Source: [Eubacterium] saphenum (GTDB lineage Bacteria; Bacillota; Clostridia; Peptostreptococcales; Anaerovoracaceae). From it: a DNA stretch of 64,000 nt. Positions 62,138 through 64,000 of this stretch are shown here, piece by piece. The position numbers and the translations under genes were made by a program. The notes beneath the pieces are model-generated. The model did no database searches. It was not told where the DNA came from and saw only the letters and a program-made list of their open reading frames with translations. Position 1 is the first letter of the stretch, and every line of letters begins with the position of its first letter. Location of the stretch: NCBI GenBank assembly GCA_004555725.1, contig SFHC01000004.1:134810-198809 (forward strand), in the 5' to 3' direction.

Positions 62138-62203
62138 GACTCTCATCCTTTCTGAATATCCGTGTATATATCTATAGTCAGTATATCAATGGATCCTCAC
62201 ATA

Positions 62204-62217
62204 TGCAATCGTTTGTT
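62204..62217. promoter_or_regulatory. LacI-type operator near the regulator gene
   Basis: TGCAATCGTTTGTT, which differs from the reverse complement of the 62449 site at two positions, about 70 bases upstream of the lacI start. Confidence 0.5.
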
Positions 62218-62404
62218 TGGACAAAAGAAAATGGGCAAGAAAAGGAGGAGATGCTGATTTGCCGAGGCTGCATCAATACATGATGTTGCGAAAATGCATA
62301 CAGAGATGATGAGACGTAGATAAACGTTGAAATTTCAGCGTGGTAGATTTTCCTGCAAATTCTTGCATTGCGTATGCAAAAAGTTGCAGAGCATGAAAAT
62401 CGCA

Positions 62405-62433
62405 TTGACGATTGAAAACGAGAATGATATAAA
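62405..62433 (+). promoter_or_regulatory. Promoter of the DapA-family lyase operon
   Basis: TTGACG (62405-62410), 17-base spacer, TATAAA (62428-62433). It gives a leader of about 195 bases that holds two operators, a small hairpin (62522-62541) and an A/C-rich low-complexity run (62541-62598). Confidence 0.7.
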
Positions 62434-62448
62434 TTAGACATAAGCTGA

Positions 62449-62476
62449 TGCAAACGATTGCATATACAAACGTTTG
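62449..62476. promoter_or_regulatory. Tandem LacI-type operators
   Basis: TGCAAACGATTGCA (62449-62462) and CAAACGTTTG (62467-62476) lie just downstream of the -10 box, placed to block transcription. Confidence 0.7.
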
Positions 62477-62634
62477 CAAACGAAAGTCAATTAAAGCAAG
62501 AGCAAATTCATGCAGTTAAAATCAGTCAGTCTGCTGACTGAAACAACTCAAACTCAACTTCAAACTTAAACAACTTCAAACAACCAGTCATATTCAAACG
62601 CCCTATAGGGGTAAAGGAAAAGGAGAACAATAAA

Positions 62635-63615
62635 ATGGCAAAGGTAAAGAATTTCAAAACAATTTTCCCGGCAGTTGCAGTTCCGATGAATGAAGACGGC
62701 ACAATCAATGAGGCAGAATTCAGACCATACCTCCGCTGGATCAAGAGTTTTTATGATAAAGGAATCCAGGGCATCGTATGCAATGGTCATACAGGAGAAA
62801 TCACCGGACTGACCAGAGAAGAACGCAAGAGAGTTACGCAGATCGTAGCGGAAGAGTGCGGAGACAAGATGACCATTGTTTCCGGTGTTAACTGTGAGAA
62901 CACTGCAGGCGCAATTGAAGATGCCAAGGCTGCAAAAGAAGCCGGTGCAGACGCAATCCTGCTCATGCCGCCTCATATGTGGCTGCGTTTCGGAATGAAC
63001 CCGGATGCTCCGTTTGAGTTCGTAAAGGATGTTGCTGAAGGCGCAGACATTGATATCGTTATCCACCTCTATCCGGCAACATCCAAGGCATTCTATCCGG
63101 TTGAGACACTGAAGAAGATGTGCAAGGAAATCGATCACGTTAAGTGCATCAAGATGGGAACTCGTGTTACCGCAATCTATGAGCATGACGTACGTGAGCT
63201 GAGAAAGGACTGCCCGGACATTTCCCTGATTACCTGCCATGACGAGACACTGTGTGTAACATGGTTCACCGGCATGGACGGTGCACTGATCGGTTTCGCA
63301 GGCTGCGTTCCGGAGCTGATCACAGGCGCATGGGATGTATTCTCTCACCCGGAGAATCATACACTGAAGGAAGCACAGGAGTGGTCCGATCGCATCTACC
63401 CGATCAGCCAGGCTATTTACGGCGGCGGTCAGCCATCTGGAGAGGCACACGCAAGACTGAAGGAAGCTCTGCATCAGAGAGGCATCTTCAGTAACGCTTA
63501 CATGAGAAAGCCGGTTCTGCCTCTGGATCAGGGACAGAAGGACTGGGTCAATAAGGGTCTGGAGAAGAGCTACCCGGACGGATACAAGGTAGATATGTCC
63601 AAGTTCCAGAAATAG
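62635..63615 (+). CDS. Dihydrodipicolinate synthase/N-acetylneuraminate lyase family protein
   Basis: 326-residue (beta/alpha)8 aldolase or dehydratase. It has GIQGIVCNGHTGEITGLTREER (the usual GTTGE motif reads GHTGE). The tyrosine in IHLYPATSKAF and the Schiff-base lysine in VKCIKMGTR are visible. The family includes lyases for sialic acid, keto-deoxy sugars and hydroxyproline products, and the substrate is unknown. It is probably catabolic rather than lysine-biosynthetic, because it is under a LacI regulator and followed by a transporter fragment. AAAAGGAG at the ATG. Confidence 0.88.
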   Translation: MAKVKNFKTIFPAVAVPMNEDGTINEAEFRPYLRWIKSFYDKGIQGIVCNGHTGEITGLTREERKRVTQIVAEECGDKMTIVSGVNCENTAGAIEDAKAAKEAGADAILLMPPHMWLRFGMNPDAPFEFVKDVAEGADIDIVIHLYPATSKAFYPVETLKKMCKEIDHVKCIKMGTRVTAIYEHDVRELRKDCPDISLITCHDETLCVTWFTGMDGALIGFAGCVPELITGAWDVFSHPENHTLKEAQEWSDRIYPISQAIYGGGQPSGEAHARLKEALHQRGIFSNAYMRKPVLPLDQGQKDWVNKGLEKSYPDGYKVDMSKFQK

Positions 63616-63661
63616 TGGACAGTAAACAATAGATCAAATAGACTGATCACAGATACTGCAG

Positions 63662-63706
63662 GGGATGTGCAGCGCAGGAATCCTGCCGCGCATCCCTTTT
63701 TCTGCA
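63662..63706 (+). terminator. Hairpin with T run between lyase and transporter fragment
   Basis: GGGATGTGCAGCGCAGG pairs imperfectly with CCTGCCGCGCATCCC and is followed by TTTTT. Confidence 0.75.
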
Positions 63707-63724
63707 GAAACAGGAGAATAAAGA

Positions 63725-63928
63725 ATGATTAATGAAAACATTGATATGAGCCGTCCGGCAAAGGAACGCCTCGGTTTTGATCCGGCAGATGTGCCAAAAT
63801 TAAGTTTTCGGAATATTATGCGCAAGATCGGACCGGGAATCATCCTGACTGGAATCGTCATCGGCCCGGGAAATATCACAACATCTGCGATGATGGGAGC
63901 TAACGGGATTGTCAAGTTAAGTGTGTAA
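63725..63928 (+). pseudogene. Truncated Nramp-family transporter
   Basis: 67 codons. The start MINENIDMSRPAKERLGFDPADVPKLSFRNIMRKIGPGIILTGIVIGPGNITTSAMMGANG is the N-terminus of an Nramp-type transporter, including the first-helix metal motif region (GPGNITT in place of DPGN). It then stops after IVKLSV. Full members have about 400 residues or more. The bases after the stop form a terminator-like hairpin, not transporter sequence. Truncation by deletion or insertion is the likely cause. The gene is still joined to the LacI-controlled lyase operon. Confidence 0.7.
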
Positions 63929-63941
63929 GTATTTTTAATTT

Positions 63942-63977
63942 ATCTCGGATGGAATATTTTTCCACCCGAGATTTTTG
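63942..63977 (+). terminator. Terminator after the truncated transporter
   Basis: ATCTCGG pairs with CCGAGAT, loop of about 17 bases, followed by TTTTT. Confidence 0.7.
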
Positions 63978-64000
63978 GCTTTAATACTCCTCATATTTCA

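Overview
The window looks like a chromosomal segment of an anaerobic, amino-acid-using Gram-positive bacterium of the class Clostridia. The evidence is AGGAGG-type ribosome binding sites nearly everywhere, two-subunit glycine dehydrogenase (gcvPA/gcvPB), a butyryl/4-hydroxybutyrate-type CoA-transferase, M18 and M29 peptidases, asparaginase and an amino acid permease. There are no respiratory genes. Base composition is roughly balanced. A position near the Anaerovoracaceae is possible but is only a guess; no 16S gene is present.

Region by region. 0-8 kb: rpsR, a DUF4143-type AAA ATPase, a secreted L,D-transpeptidase with a PASTA domain, alr, and a purB-purA operon. 8-15 kb: CoA-transferase, M18 aminopeptidase, a YjeM-like permease and type I asparaginase, which together suggest peptide and amino acid catabolism. 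15-17.3 kb: a two-gene ArsS-type radical SAM/peroxidase-like pair behind a structured leader, then a RelB/RelE-type toxin-antitoxin pair. 17.4-25.2 kb: cell-envelope genes (SH3/NlpC-like amidase, polysaccharide deacetylase, MGDG-synthase-like glycosyltransferase, PrsW protease), a Nudix hydrolase between two copies of a ~407-bp element, tRNA-Arg(CCT), and a YwaF-like membrane protein. 25.3-29.8 kb: the complete glycine cleavage operon gcvT-gcvH-gcvPA-gcvPB. 29.8-31.3 kb: 1.5 kb of noncoding tandem repeats of two unrelated types. 31.3-37.6 kb: cytidylate-kinase-like protein, NhaD-like antiporter and pheST. 37.9-45.8 kb: a two-domain acyl-adenylating protein, a protein of two fused PLP racemase domains, greA and lysS. 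46-49.5 kb: a pirin/MarR pair with shared operators, flanked by two copies of a candidate small RNA. 49.5-56.5 kb: a lipoprotein, a membrane LuxR regulator, YitT, M29 peptidase, and a TPP riboswitch with thiM-thiE. 56.8-60 kb: a lipoate operon lplA / stand-alone lipoyl domain / lipA / lplA, which should serve GcvH. 60-61 kb: a candidate selenoprotein with an in-frame UGA (CGU motif) and a C_GCAxxG_C_C protein. 61-64 kb: a LacI regulator with its operators, a DapA-family lyase, and a truncated Nramp-family transporter.

The strongest items for follow-up are the candidate selenoprotein at 60142-60444, the duplicated small RNA at 46.8 and 48.6 kb, the stand-alone lipoyl carrier in the lipoate operon, the ligase/racemase fusion pair, the ~102/92-bp repeat array, and the duplicated 407-bp element whose hairpin shows a compensatory base change.

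Start sites were set by ribosome binding site position. Family names come from reading the proteins, not from database searches.
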